NCBI GenBank assembly: GCA_902826155.1
Contig: CADEDU010000055.1
Coordinates: forward strand, 1 to 49,862
Length of the DNA: 49,862 nt
From: an uncultured beta proteobacterium
Lineage (GTDB): Bacteria > Pseudomonadota > Gammaproteobacteria > Burkholderiales > SG8-39
Direction: 5' to 3'
Under the pieces are notes generated by a model. It did not search any database. It was given only the letters and a program-made list of their open reading frames with translations, and was not told the DNA's origin. This document shows positions 8,260 through 16,315 of this stretch, one piece after another (the first letter of the stretch is position 1; every line of letters begins with the position of its first letter). A program made the translations under genes and the position numbers.

Positions 8260-9648
8260 TTACCTGGACCGGATATCGCCCTCGGTCTTCATCCAGCGCA
8301 CCGACGTGCGAAACGCGCTCAGCGTCTGACCGATTTCGCGTGGCCCATGCGTGGCCGACACCAGACCGCCCGGACCGCCCATGATGTCGACACCGTTGGC
8401 GAGCATCGCCAACCGCAGCCGGTTGATCAGATTCGGATTGCGCGCACCCTTGATGCCGTTGAAGCCGAGCTTCGATGGATCGAAATTCGCCGGGTCGATC
8501 GGCAGGCCGTTCGGATTGGGAAACACGATGAACACCGAGGCCTCGCCGTACACGCCCCAGGGCACGCCTTCCTCGACCAGGATCTTGCGCATGCCCTCAC
8601 GAATCTCGACGGCAGCGGCTTCAGCTTTCTCGCACGCGTCGGTCGACTCGATCAACTTCAGCGTCGCCACCGCAGCAGCCGCACACAGCGGATTGGAATT
8701 GAACGTGCCTTGATGGCCGATCTTCTCGCGTCCGGCCGCCTTGGCGGCGTTGACGTCGAGCTGGTCCATGATGTCTTTGCGGCCCACCACGGCGCCACCG
8801 GGCAATCCGCCCGCGACGATCTTGGCGAGCAGCGTCATGTCGGGCTTCACGCCGTAGCGCGCCTGCGCGCCGCCTTTCGACCAGCGAAACCCGGTGATCA
8901 CCGCGTCCACGATGACGATCACGTTGCGCTTGCGCGCGGCCGGCACCACCGTGTCGATGAATTTGGGCGGCAGCGGTACCTGTCCCCACGATGCGCCCGA
9001 AGGCTCGAAGATCACCGCGGCGATATCGTCGCGCGTGTCGAGTGCCTCGACGATCGCGGGCAGGTTCTCAGCGGACATCACGATCGTTTGATCGAGCACG
9101 GCAGGTGCGATGCCCGAGGGCACCGAGCCGTCGAAGTGCGACATCGCACCGGCGGTGACCTGATCGTGCCAGCCGTGGAAGTGTCCGACGAAGCGCAGGA
9201 TCTTCGGCTTGCCGGCGAAGCCGCGCGCCAGCCGTAATGCCAGATGCGATGCCTCGGTGCCCGACCCGGTGAAGCGCACGCGCTCAGCCGATGGAATCAA
9301 CCGTTGCACCAGCTGCGCCCAGCGCACTTCCAGCTCGTGCGAACTGCCCCAGTGCGTGCCCAGGCCGATCTGCTTCTGCACCGCCTCGACCACCGCCGGA
9401 TGACCGTGCCCCAGCAGCAGCGCACCATGTCCGCCGAAATAGTCGACGTACTCGTTGCCGTCGACATCCCACTTGCGCGCCCCCGATGCCCGCGCCGCGT
9501 AGATCGGATAGGGCAATGTCGTGCGCGAGTCGTGGGTGAGCCCGGCAGGGATCACCTTGCACGCTTCTTCGTACATACGGGCCGAGCCCTTGGTGCGGGC
9601 GCGATATTCCGATTCGATGCTGGACAGGGCGGGCGCGCTGGTGGCCAT
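8260..9648 (-). CDS. Class III PLP-dependent aminotransferase (HemL-like)
   Basis: This 462-residue protein is a class III pyridoxal-phosphate enzyme close to glutamate-1-semialdehyde aminomutase. It has the EYVDYFGGHGALLLGH region, FTGSGTEASHLALRLAR, IVDAVITGFR for the cofactor ring, and LLAKIVAGGLPGGAVVG with the Schiff-base Lys276. It is longer than HemL (about 430), and the Ser/Thr/Glu context and catabolic neighbours make a tetrapyrrole role unlikely; HemL paralogues of this kind usually act on omega-amino acids. The ATG at 9648 is preceded by GAAAGGC. It may be co-transcribed with the amidohydrolase downstream. The terminator at 9745-9766 separates it from the cupredoxin gene, so its promoter should lie in 9649-9744. 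Confidence 0.85.
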   Translation of the reverse strand: MATSAPALSSIESEYRARTKGSARMYEEACKVIPAGLTHDSRTTLPYPIYAARASGARKWDVDGNEYVDYFGGHGALLLGHGHPAVVEAVQKQIGLGTHWGSSHELEVRWAQLVQRLIPSAERVRFTGSGTEASHLALRLARGFAGKPKILRFVGHFHGWHDQVTAGAMSHFDGSVPSGIAPAVLDQTIVMSAENLPAIVEALDTRDDIAAVIFEPSGASWGQVPLPPKFIDTVVPAARKRNVIVIVDAVITGFRWSKGGAQARYGVKPDMTLLAKIVAGGLPGGAVVGRKDIMDQLDVNAAKAAGREKIGHQGTFNSNPLCAAAAVATLKLIESTDACEKAEAAAVEIREGMRKILVEEGVPWGVYGEASVFIVFPNPNGLPIDPANFDPSKLGFNGIKGARNPNLINRLRLAMLANGVDIMGGPGGLVSATHGPREIGQTLSAFRTSVRWMKTEGDIRSR

Positions 9649-9744
9649 CGTTGGAGCCTTTCGAATGACGCGGAGTCGGTCCTCGATTATCGACTAGTTC
9701 GACCCTCGGCCGTCCGCGAGGTGCGCGTGACGCGGTGCGCCACG

Positions 9745-9766
9745 AAAAAAGGGGCCCGCAGGCCCC
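9745..9766 (-). terminator. Rho-independent terminator after the cupredoxin gene
   Basis: Read on the minus strand, GGGGCC and GGCCCC form a perfect six-base stem around a TGCG loop, followed directly by six T residues. It lies 24 bases beyond the cupredoxin stop codon and is a textbook intrinsic terminator, so the cupredoxin gene is probably expressed as a unit separate from the aminotransferase gene below it. Confidence 0.85.
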
Positions 9767-9789
9767 TCGCGTTGAACCAAGCAGATTGT

Positions 9790-10371
9790 TCAGTCGTCGC
9801 CGCCAGTCACCTTTACGTACGCGTACATGCCGTCGAGCAGGTGACCGCGAATATTGCAGATGACCAGATATGTGCCCTTCTCCAGGAACGCGATCGGCTC
9901 CATGCGATTGGAGCCGTTCGCGGGATTGCCGGTCACGGCCGTAGCGAGCGGACCACCGGCAGGACTGATTCCGCGGTAATAGATCTTGTCAGTGAGTGCG
10001 CCAAGGGAGGCGGGCAGGGGTGCGGCCGGATCCGCGGGAATGACGAAGATCGGTGGGGTGACCGGGAACTGCCCACCGCCTACGTCTTTCAAGTCCTCCA
10101 ACTTGAACCCCGCCTTGAAGATGATGATGTCGTGAAACCCTGCCACCGCGAAGTTCACCACGCCGCCGGTCTTCACCTTGATCTCCTTCGGAAAGATCAC
10201 GTGATTCGCGGCATTGCCGGGCTGCGCGGTGTTCAGTCCGCGACCGAACGAGGACCAGACGTTGTATTGCTTGTTGCTGTCGTCGTCGGCGCTCGCGTTG
10301 AACGCGACTCCTGCGAACGAAACTGCTGCGAAAGCAGACAGCAAAACAGTGGCGGCGCTGGTTGCACGCAT
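9790..10371 (-). CDS. Secreted cupredoxin-domain protein
   Basis: This 193-residue protein is an exported blue-copper-like protein. Its Sec signal peptide ends near FNASA (about residue 28). Type 1 copper ligands can be read: a His in AGFHDI and the C-terminal loop CNIRGHLLDGM, giving Cys, His and Met with spacing like plastocyanin or azurin. Such proteins carry electrons or bind copper in the periplasm. The central region between the first His and the Cys loop is longer than in azurin. The ATG at 10371 has a perfect AGGAGGT upstream; the open frame extending to 10428 is non-coding. The gene stands alone: terminator downstream, about 180 bases upstream to the HyuA stop. No oxidase or nitrite reductase partner is nearby. 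Confidence 0.85.
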   Translation of the reverse strand: MRATSAATVLLSAFAAVSFAGVAFNASADDDSNKQYNVWSSFGRGLNTAQPGNAANHVIFPKEIKVKTGGVVNFAVAGFHDIIIFKAGFKLEDLKDVGGGQFPVTPPIFVIPADPAAPLPASLGALTDKIYYRGISPAGGPLATAVTGNPANGSNRMEPIAFLEKGTYLVICNIRGHLLDGMYAYVKVTGGDD

Positions 10372-10552
10372 GCTGACCTCCTGGTTGAGAGTGGGGAACG
10401 GTCGACCGCCGTGACGCCCGAACGACATCGAGCTTCGATGGGTCGACGTGGTCGAGCGTACGCGCTCGCACGCACTCCGGTCTTGTAAACCGAGGAGTTA
10501 GGAAGTTCCCTTACGTTCGCTCAGCGTGATGCGCTGCGGCAGAAGCGTGGCA

Positions 10553-12670
10553 TCAGCTTCCAGTCAGCTCGATAACGATATTGCTGCCGCGATCGAGGCT
10601 CGCGCGCGTTTGTGGCGGGACCACGCAGGTGGCGTCGTACTCCTCGATGATCAGGGGCCCTGGACGCGGCGTCTCGGTCAGGTCGGAGCGACGCAGCACG
10701 GGCGTGCGCATCCAGCCATGCGTGCTGCCGAAGTACGCATCGCGTGGCGGTGGCGGCGTCGGTTCGGCGCGAGTGGAGCGCACCCGCTCCGGCACGCCTG
10801 CACCAGCACGAACTCCTTGCCCCACCACCTGGATCGACACCAATTCCACCGGCTCTTCCGGTCCGGCACGGTGGCCGTAGGTGCGTTCATGCTCCTGGCC
10901 GAACGCCTCCTCCAGATACTCGACCATCTTGCGATCGATCGGACCGTCGGGAACGCTCACGGTGAGTTCGAAACTCTGGCCGTGGTAATGCATCGCGGCC
11001 GAGCGGTGCAGCCGTGTGCCCGCGCCGGTGAAGCCCTCGGCGGCCAACTGCGTGAGCGCCTGATCAGCCAGGCCATCCCACGCACGTTGGATGTCGGCGA
11101 GGTCGGCCTTGCGCAACAGCCGGCGCAGTGTGCGTGAGTAGTGGTGTTCGACGTCGGCGTACAGCAGCCCGAACGACGAGAACAGCCCGGCTGACGGCGG
11201 CACCACCACACGCGTCATGCCGAGCGCGCCGGCCATGCCGCTCGCAAACAACGGTCCGTTGCCACCGAATGCAAACAGCGCGTACTCGCGCGGATCACGG
11301 CCGCGCTCGGTCGACACCGATTTGATCGCGCGGATCATGTTCGAGGCGGCGATCTGGTGCGCACCGTACGCCGCCTGCTCGGCCGTCATGCCAAGAGGCT
11401 TGGCGATGGTGTCTTCGAACACGCGACGGGCCTTGTCGGCATGCAGCTTGAGTGCACCGCCGACCAGATGCTGCGGATTGATGTAGCCGAGCACGACGTT
11501 GGCATCGGTGACGGTGGGCACCGTACCGCCCTTGTCATAACAGACCGGTCCAGGCGACGCACCTGCGCTTTCCGGACCGATCTGCAGCGCGCCGCCCGCG
11601 TCGATCCACACGTGCGAGCCGCCGCCCGCGCCCACTTCTGCCAGGTCGATCGCCGGCACCTTGAGCATGTAGCCCGCGCCGGTCAGCAACCGCGAGCCGA
11701 TCATGATGCCCGCGCCGACTGAATACTCCGAAGCGCGCGTGACCTGGCCGTTCTCGACGATCGAAGCCTTGGCGGTCGTGCCGCCCATGTCGAACGTGAT
11801 GATCTTCGGCAAGCCTTTTGCGCGCGCCAGCGCCTGACCGCCGACCACGCCACCTGCCGGACCCGACTCGATGATGTTCATCGGCCGTTCCACCGCCGCG
11901 GTATCGGTCGTGAGTCCGCCGTTGGACTGCATCAACAGCAACCGCGCCGGGATGCCGGCTTCATCGAGCCCCTTGCGCAGCGCGCGCAAGTAGGTGGCCA
12001 CGACCGGCATGACGTACGCGTTGACCACAACGGTGGAGGTGCGCTCGTACTCCTTGATCTCGGGCAGCACCTCGCACGAGACGCTCACCGGCAGGTTGGG
12101 GGCGCGTTTCTGGATGACGTCCTTGATCAACAGCTCATGCGCCGGATTGGCGAACGCATTGATCAGACACACCGCGATCGCTTCGACCCTCTCGGCGAGC
12201 AGCGCGTCGACGGCGCGTTCGGCGTCGGGACGCTGCAGCGCGCGATCGACACCACCGTGGGCATCGACGCGTTCATCGACGACCTGACGCAGGTAGCGCT
12301 CGACCAGCGGCGCCGGCTTCATCCAACCGAGGTCGTAGAGCCGCGGCATGCGCAGCGTGCGAATCTCGAGGATGTCGCGAAAGCCCTTGGTGGTGATCAA
12401 TCCGACGCGCGCGCCCTTGTGCTCGAGGATCGCATTCGATGCGACCGTGGTGCCGTGGCGGATCTCTTCGATTGCCTTGCCATCGAGCCGCGTCTCGGCG
12501 AACAGCTCGGCCAGCCCGTCGACGATCGCGCGCGCGTAGTTGTCGACGCTGGAAGAGATCTTCTTCGTATGGATCGTACCGTCGGAGCCGAGCAGCACGA
12601 TGTCGGTAAACGTTCCGCCGATGTCGACGCCGACCGAGTAGCGAGTCATGGACGAGCGAGCCATTCCCAT
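10553..12670 (-). CDS. hyuA: Hydantoinase/oxoprolinase subunit A
   Basis: This 705-residue protein is the ATP-binding A subunit of the hydantoinase/5-oxoprolinase/acetophenone-carboxylase family. The N-terminus shows the ASKHA phosphate loop VGVDIGGTFTDIVL; EIRHGTTVASNA, SGPAGGVVGG, ITFDMGGTTAKAS and AFGGNGPL are all family signatures. It should pair with the B subunit encoded just upstream to open or carboxylate a cyclic amide or ketone with ATP. I place the start at 12670, where ATG overlaps the hyuB stop (TGATG) and GGCGGAG precedes it; the ATG at 12649 is an alternative and would match the shorter N-terminus of many homologues. No hydantoin racemase, carbamoylase or permease is adjacent, so the substrate is open. 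Confidence 0.9.
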   Translation of the reverse strand: MGMARSSMTRYSVGVDIGGTFTDIVLLGSDGTIHTKKISSSVDNYARAIVDGLAELFAETRLDGKAIEEIRHGTTVASNAILEHKGARVGLITTKGFRDILEIRTLRMPRLYDLGWMKPAPLVERYLRQVVDERVDAHGGVDRALQRPDAERAVDALLAERVEAIAVCLINAFANPAHELLIKDVIQKRAPNLPVSVSCEVLPEIKEYERTSTVVVNAYVMPVVATYLRALRKGLDEAGIPARLLLMQSNGGLTTDTAAVERPMNIIESGPAGGVVGGQALARAKGLPKIITFDMGGTTAKASIVENGQVTRASEYSVGAGIMIGSRLLTGAGYMLKVPAIDLAEVGAGGGSHVWIDAGGALQIGPESAGASPGPVCYDKGGTVPTVTDANVVLGYINPQHLVGGALKLHADKARRVFEDTIAKPLGMTAEQAAYGAHQIAASNMIRAIKSVSTERGRDPREYALFAFGGNGPLFASGMAGALGMTRVVVPPSAGLFSSFGLLYADVEHHYSRTLRRLLRKADLADIQRAWDGLADQALTQLAAEGFTGAGTRLHRSAAMHYHGQSFELTVSVPDGPIDRKMVEYLEEAFGQEHERTYGHRAGPEEPVELVSIQVVGQGVRAGAGVPERVRSTRAEPTPPPPRDAYFGSTHGWMRTPVLRRSDLTETPRPGPLIIEEYDATCVVPPQTRASLDRGSNIVIELTGS

Positions 12671-14481
12671 CACTCCGCCGCCCGTGGATACGGCAGCGGA
12701 TCGTGCCACTGCACCTTCGGCACCTCGCGCCAGCCACGCGCGACACGGATCTCGGCGCGGCATTTCGTGGTCGCGGTGGCATCGACGGTCCAGCGCTTCG
12801 TGTCGACGATCACCCCGTAGTCGTCGCGTGCCCGCTCCGCCGAGAGCAGCTCGTTGCGCACATCGCGCAGCACCGCGGCCGGATCGCGTTCCAGCGGATC
12901 GCCCCAGCCGCCCGCACCGGCCAGCACGTGGCGGAACACGTCGCCCTTCTTGATATCCATCGTGAGCTTGGAGGGCAGCAGACGATTCTCACCTTGCGGA
13001 TTCAGATAGTTCTCCGAAGGCCCGCCCGGGCTGCCGCCATACAGTCCGAACGGACGATGATCGCGCCGGTCGGAGCGCACCTGCAGCATGCCGTCGGCTT
13101 CGAGGAAGCGATAGTCGCGCATGAACGGCACGCCGCCACGATATTTGCCGGCGCCGGCCTTGTCGGGCACGAACTCGTAGGCCAACAGCTGGATCGGTTG
13201 TTCGGCCTCGGTGACTTCGATCGAGTGCGAGGCCATGTTGGCGAACATGTGCGAGTTGCCATCGAGGCCGTCGGCGTAAGGCCGCGCGCCCCACGCGCCG
13301 CAGGTGAAATCGACGTACACGAACGGTTTGCGTTGCGCGTCGTAGCCGCCGATCGAAATGCCGGTGTTGCCGCCGTCACCGGCCGCCTTCACCGTGTCGG
13401 GCAGCATCATCGCCAGCGCGCCGAACATGCAATCGACCATGCGAAAGCCGGTCAGGCCGCGCGCCGCACACGCCGCCGGCAACACGCCATTGCCGACCGT
13501 ACCCGGTGGACAGATCACCTCGATCGCGCGAAACACCCCTTCGTTATTCGGAATGTTGTTGGGCAGCACCGAGCGCACGCCGCAGTACGAGGCCGCCTTG
13601 GTGAACGACAGCGTGTTGTTGATCGCGCCGCGCACCTGCGGATGCGTGCCGGTCCAGTCGACCACCATGTGACCGCCCTTCTTGCGGATCGTGACGAACA
13701 GGCGAATCGGTTTGCCGTAGTCGACGCCGTCGTCGTCGATCCAGTCCTCGAAGCTCCACTGGCCATCGGGCAATTTTTCCAGCGCGGCCCGCGTGAGTCG
13801 CTCGGCGTAGTCGACCGTTTCGTTCATCAACGCATGCGTCTGTTCCGGACCGTACTTGGCCACGAGTTCGGCGAACGCCGTCTCGGCGATGTGGCAGGCC
13901 GCCAGTTGCGCGCGCAGATTGCCCGCCACCTGCACCGGCAGGCGCACGTTGCGCTCGATGAAAGTCATGATCGTCTTGTTGAGCTTGCCCGCCTCGTAGA
14001 GCTTGAGCGGCGCGATTCGCAGTCCTTCGGCGTAGATCTCGGTGGAGTCCGAGGCGTTCGAGCCGGCAACGCGTCCGCCGACATCACTGTGGTGGCACAC
14101 GGTGCAGGCGAACGCCAGGCGCTTGCCCTGGTGATACAGCGGCTTGAACACGAAGATGTCGGGCAGATGCATGCCGCCGTCGAACGGGTCGTTCATGATG
14201 AACACGTCGCCCTCGACCATGTCGTCGCGGTAGTGGTTCATGATCGATTCGAGCGCGGTGGGCACCGAGCCGAGGTGTCCGGGCAGCGTGAGCCCCTGCG
14301 CGACCAGCCGCCCTTCGCCGTCGGCGAAGCCGGTCGAATAGTCCATGTTGTCCTTGAGCACACCCGAATAGGTCGTGCGCATGACGGTGAGCGCCATCTC
14401 GTCGGCGATCGAGAAGATGGCATTCTTGAACAGCTCGAAGGTGATCGGGTCGCGGATCACCGACGCATGGGCTTGGGACAT
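12670..14481 (-). CDS. hyuB: Hydantoinase/oxoprolinase subunit B
   Basis: This 603-residue protein is the B subunit partner of HyuA. It has the family's N-terminus (RDPITFELFKNAIFSIADEM), NDPFDGGMHLPD (a metal-site region), HHSDVGGRVAGS, and the glycine-rich C-terminal GAGGWGDPLERDP. Length is typical of separate B subunits (550-600). Its stop overlaps the hyuA start by one base, as expected for subunits made in equal amounts. The SD before the ATG at 14481 is weak, so initiation may depend on the upstream context. An SDR dehydrogenase gene ends 66 bases upstream on the same strand and could belong to the same transcript. Confidence 0.9.
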   Translation of the reverse strand: MSQAHASVIRDPITFELFKNAIFSIADEMALTVMRTTYSGVLKDNMDYSTGFADGEGRLVAQGLTLPGHLGSVPTALESIMNHYRDDMVEGDVFIMNDPFDGGMHLPDIFVFKPLYHQGKRLAFACTVCHHSDVGGRVAGSNASDSTEIYAEGLRIAPLKLYEAGKLNKTIMTFIERNVRLPVQVAGNLRAQLAACHIAETAFAELVAKYGPEQTHALMNETVDYAERLTRAALEKLPDGQWSFEDWIDDDGVDYGKPIRLFVTIRKKGGHMVVDWTGTHPQVRGAINNTLSFTKAASYCGVRSVLPNNIPNNEGVFRAIEVICPPGTVGNGVLPAACAARGLTGFRMVDCMFGALAMMLPDTVKAAGDGGNTGISIGGYDAQRKPFVYVDFTCGAWGARPYADGLDGNSHMFANMASHSIEVTEAEQPIQLLAYEFVPDKAGAGKYRGGVPFMRDYRFLEADGMLQVRSDRRDHRPFGLYGGSPGGPSENYLNPQGENRLLPSKLTMDIKKGDVFRHVLAGAGGWGDPLERDPAAVLRDVRNELLSAERARDDYGVIVDTKRWTVDATATTKCRAEIRVARGWREVPKVQWHDPLPYPRAAE

Positions 14482-14547
14482 GGACAGATTTCTCGCACGA
14501 GAGGCAACAATCGGATTATTGCGCGAGCCTAGGTTTCGCGCGCTTCC

Positions 14548-15297
14548 TTACTGCGCGCTCAACGCCCCATCGAGCATCAGCACCTGCCCGCTCACGTACG
14601 CGCCGGCGTGGCTCACGAGGAAGCGCACCGTGCCCGCTACTTCTTCGGGCCGGCCGAATCGCCCGAGCGGAATGCGCTTGAGCATGACTTCGCGCGCAGC
14701 AGGATCGGCCAGCGCGGCCGCGCGTGATTCGGTCTCGATCGTGCCCGGGCCGATGGCATTGACGCGGATGCCATGCGGCGCCCACTCGATCGCGAGCATG
14801 CGCGTCATCTGTGCGATGCCGCCTTTGGCAATGCCATAGAGCGAGCGCTCGGGAAAACCGAGTACGCCGAACGTCGAGCTCAGACTGATCACGCAGCCGG
14901 GCTGCTTGCGTGCGATGAGATGACGGCCCAGCCGCTGGCTCATGAAGTACGCGCCCTTGAGGTTGACGCCGATCACTTCATCCCACTCCTCGGGTGTGGC
15001 ATCCACCACGCGCTTTTTCGATTGCACGCCGGCGTTGTTCACCAGCACGTCGATCGCACCGAAAGCGTCGATGGCGCGGGTCCAGGCGCGGTCGATACTC
15101 GCCATATCGCGCACATCGAGTTCCACCGACAGCGCGCGGCGGCCCTTGACCTCGATCGCCCGAACCGTATTGGTCAGATCGCTCGCACGCAGGTCGGTGA
15201 CAGCGACGTCGAAACCGTCTTCGGCCAGACCCACGGCGATGGCGTGCCCCAGTCCGTACGACGCGCCGGTAACGATGGCGGCTTTGGAAGTGCTCAT
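14548..15297 (-). CDS. SDR-family NAD(P)-dependent oxidoreductase
   Basis: This 249-residue classical short-chain dehydrogenase has TGASYGLG (cofactor glycine motif), LDVRD, NNAGVQSK and the catalytic SS...YGIAK set. An acidic residue (D) after the second strand, in VTDLRAS, suggests NAD rather than NADP. The C-terminal VSGQVLMLDGAL is typical of FabG-like 3-oxoacyl or sugar-alcohol dehydrogenases. It lies 66 bases upstream of hyuB and 25 bases downstream of the lactonase stop on the same strand, so it could be read from the lactonase promoter through to hyuA. The substrate cannot be assigned. Confidence 0.88.
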   Translation of the reverse strand: MSTSKAAIVTGASYGLGHAIAVGLAEDGFDVAVTDLRASDLTNTVRAIEVKGRRALSVELDVRDMASIDRAWTRAIDAFGAIDVLVNNAGVQSKKRVVDATPEEWDEVIGVNLKGAYFMSQRLGRHLIARKQPGCVISLSSTFGVLGFPERSLYGIAKGGIAQMTRMLAIEWAPHGIRVNAIGPGTIETESRAAALADPAAREVMLKRIPLGRFGRPEEVAGTVRFLVSHAGAYVSGQVLMLDGALSAQ

Positions 15298-15322
15298 GGA
15301 ATCGCTCGCCGGATAGAACGCG

Positions 15323-16168
15323 CTATTGCACGAACTTCGGCGCTTTCGGAATGGAGGCGTGCTGCTCCTTGTCGTGATTGACCCACAGCTTCGTGCCGGT
15401 CTTCTGCGCGTAGTCTTTCATCGCGTCGATGCTGCGCCCGCTTTGTGCGATGTCGAAATTGAACGACGGCACCACGCGGTTCTCCCAGCTGTAGGTGAGA
15501 TGCACCATGTCGCCGGAGAGCATCACCGGACCGGATTTCGGCAGGCGCACCACCAACACCTGATGGCCGGGCGTGTGGCCGGGTGCGAGCTTGATGAGCA
15601 ACGAACCGTCGCCGAACACGTCGTGGTCGCCGTCGAGCCGGACGATCTTCGCACCGCGCAGCTTCTCGAAGTTGCTGGCGATGAAGCCGTAACGTTGCGG
15701 CTCGGGTCCGAACAGCGCGTCGTATTCGCGGCCCTGCATGTAGATCGTCGACGCGGCGAACAGGTTGGCGTTGCCGGCGTGATCGCCGTGCGAATGCGAC
15801 ATGGCGAAGTGCCCGATCGCGGCAGGCGTCACGCCGACCTCGCGCAGCGACTCTTCCAGCGGCTTGCGCATGAAGGCGGTGATCAGCCCGGTTGGCGCGC
15901 GCAGCCCGTTAGGCATGGCAGCCAGCCGGTCGGCATTGCCGCTGTCCCACAGGAACCAGCCTTTGGCGTGCCGAATGAGATAGCAATGATTCGCGAACAC
16001 GTGCGGCTTGCCGACATTGACACCCGGGGTCCAGCGCGACACATCATTGACGTGGTTCTCGCCGCACTCGATCACGTACATGCGTTCCACGCCGGTGCCG
16101 CCGCCACCCGAAACGCAGGCTGCGACCAACAGGCACAAGACCACCGCAATCATCGATCGCTTCAACAT
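15323..16168 (-). CDS. AHL-lactonase-type metallo-beta-lactamase lipoprotein
   Basis: This 281-residue protein has a metallo-beta-lactamase fold of the N-acyl-homoserine lactonase (AiiA/AttM) group. The zinc site is complete: MSHSHGDHAG (His125, His127, Asp129, His130), GHTPGHQ (His202), SGDMVH (Asp220) and a late His in WVNHDKEQH. Unusually for a quorum-quenching enzyme it has a lipoprotein signal, LLVAAC, with lipidated Cys18 followed by a Gly-rich linker, so it should sit in the periplasm or on the outer membrane. The start at 16168 follows AAGGAGGAG. It diverges from the esterase lipoprotein gene across 147 bases. Lactonase activity on AHLs is inferred; other lactone or ester substrates are possible. 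Confidence 0.85.
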   Translation of the reverse strand: MLKRSMIAVVLCLLVAACVSGGGGTGVERMYVIECGENHVNDVSRWTPGVNVGKPHVFANHCYLIRHAKGWFLWDSGNADRLAAMPNGLRAPTGLITAFMRKPLEESLREVGVTPAAIGHFAMSHSHGDHAGNANLFAASTIYMQGREYDALFGPEPQRYGFIASNFEKLRGAKIVRLDGDHDVFGDGSLLIKLAPGHTPGHQVLVVRLPKSGPVMLSGDMVHLTYSWENRVVPSFNFDIAQSGRSIDAMKDYAQKTGTKLWVNHDKEQHASIPKAPKFVQ

Positions 16169-16222
16169 GTCTCCTCCTTTTCTTGAGCGCCGCGCCATCG
16201 TGGAGCGACGCTGACGGCGGAT

Positions 16223-16242
16223 CATCGTAACCCATCGTAACC
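16223..16242 (-). repeat. Tandem ten-base repeat upstream of the lactonase gene
   Basis: CATCGTAACC occurs twice head to tail (16223-16232 and 16233-16242). On the minus strand each copy reads GGTTACGATG and holds a TACGAT -10-like box. The same ten bases recur at 1075-1084 upstream of the first receptor gene. It could be duplicated promoter DNA or a regulator site. Confidence 0.5.
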
Positions 16243-16259
16243 AAGTGTTTCGAAGTCAA
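16234..16259 (-). promoter_or_regulatory. Candidate sigma70 promoter for the lactonase gene
   Basis: On the minus strand TTGACT (revcomp of 16254-16259) and TACGAT (revcomp of 16234-16239) resemble -35 and -10 boxes. The 14-base spacer is shorter than the usual 17, and using the second TACGAT gives 24, so the promoter is suboptimal or activator-dependent if real. It lies about 70 bases before the lactonase ATG. Confidence 0.3.
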
Positions 16260-16315
16260 CCTCGTCGGATCAGCCGGCGTTCCCCAGGCAAGACAACAAG
16301 AACGGTGAGGAATCG

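Noticed and set aside
8260..9648. HemL, the haem-pathway glutamate-1-semialdehyde aminomutase
   Set aside because: It is longer than HemL and set among catabolic genes; only the general class III fold is supported.
12703..14532. 609-codon open frame on the plus strand opposite hyuB
   Set aside because: The translation is low-complexity His/Arg/Val-rich and mirrors the HyuB codons. HyuB is strongly supported by motifs.
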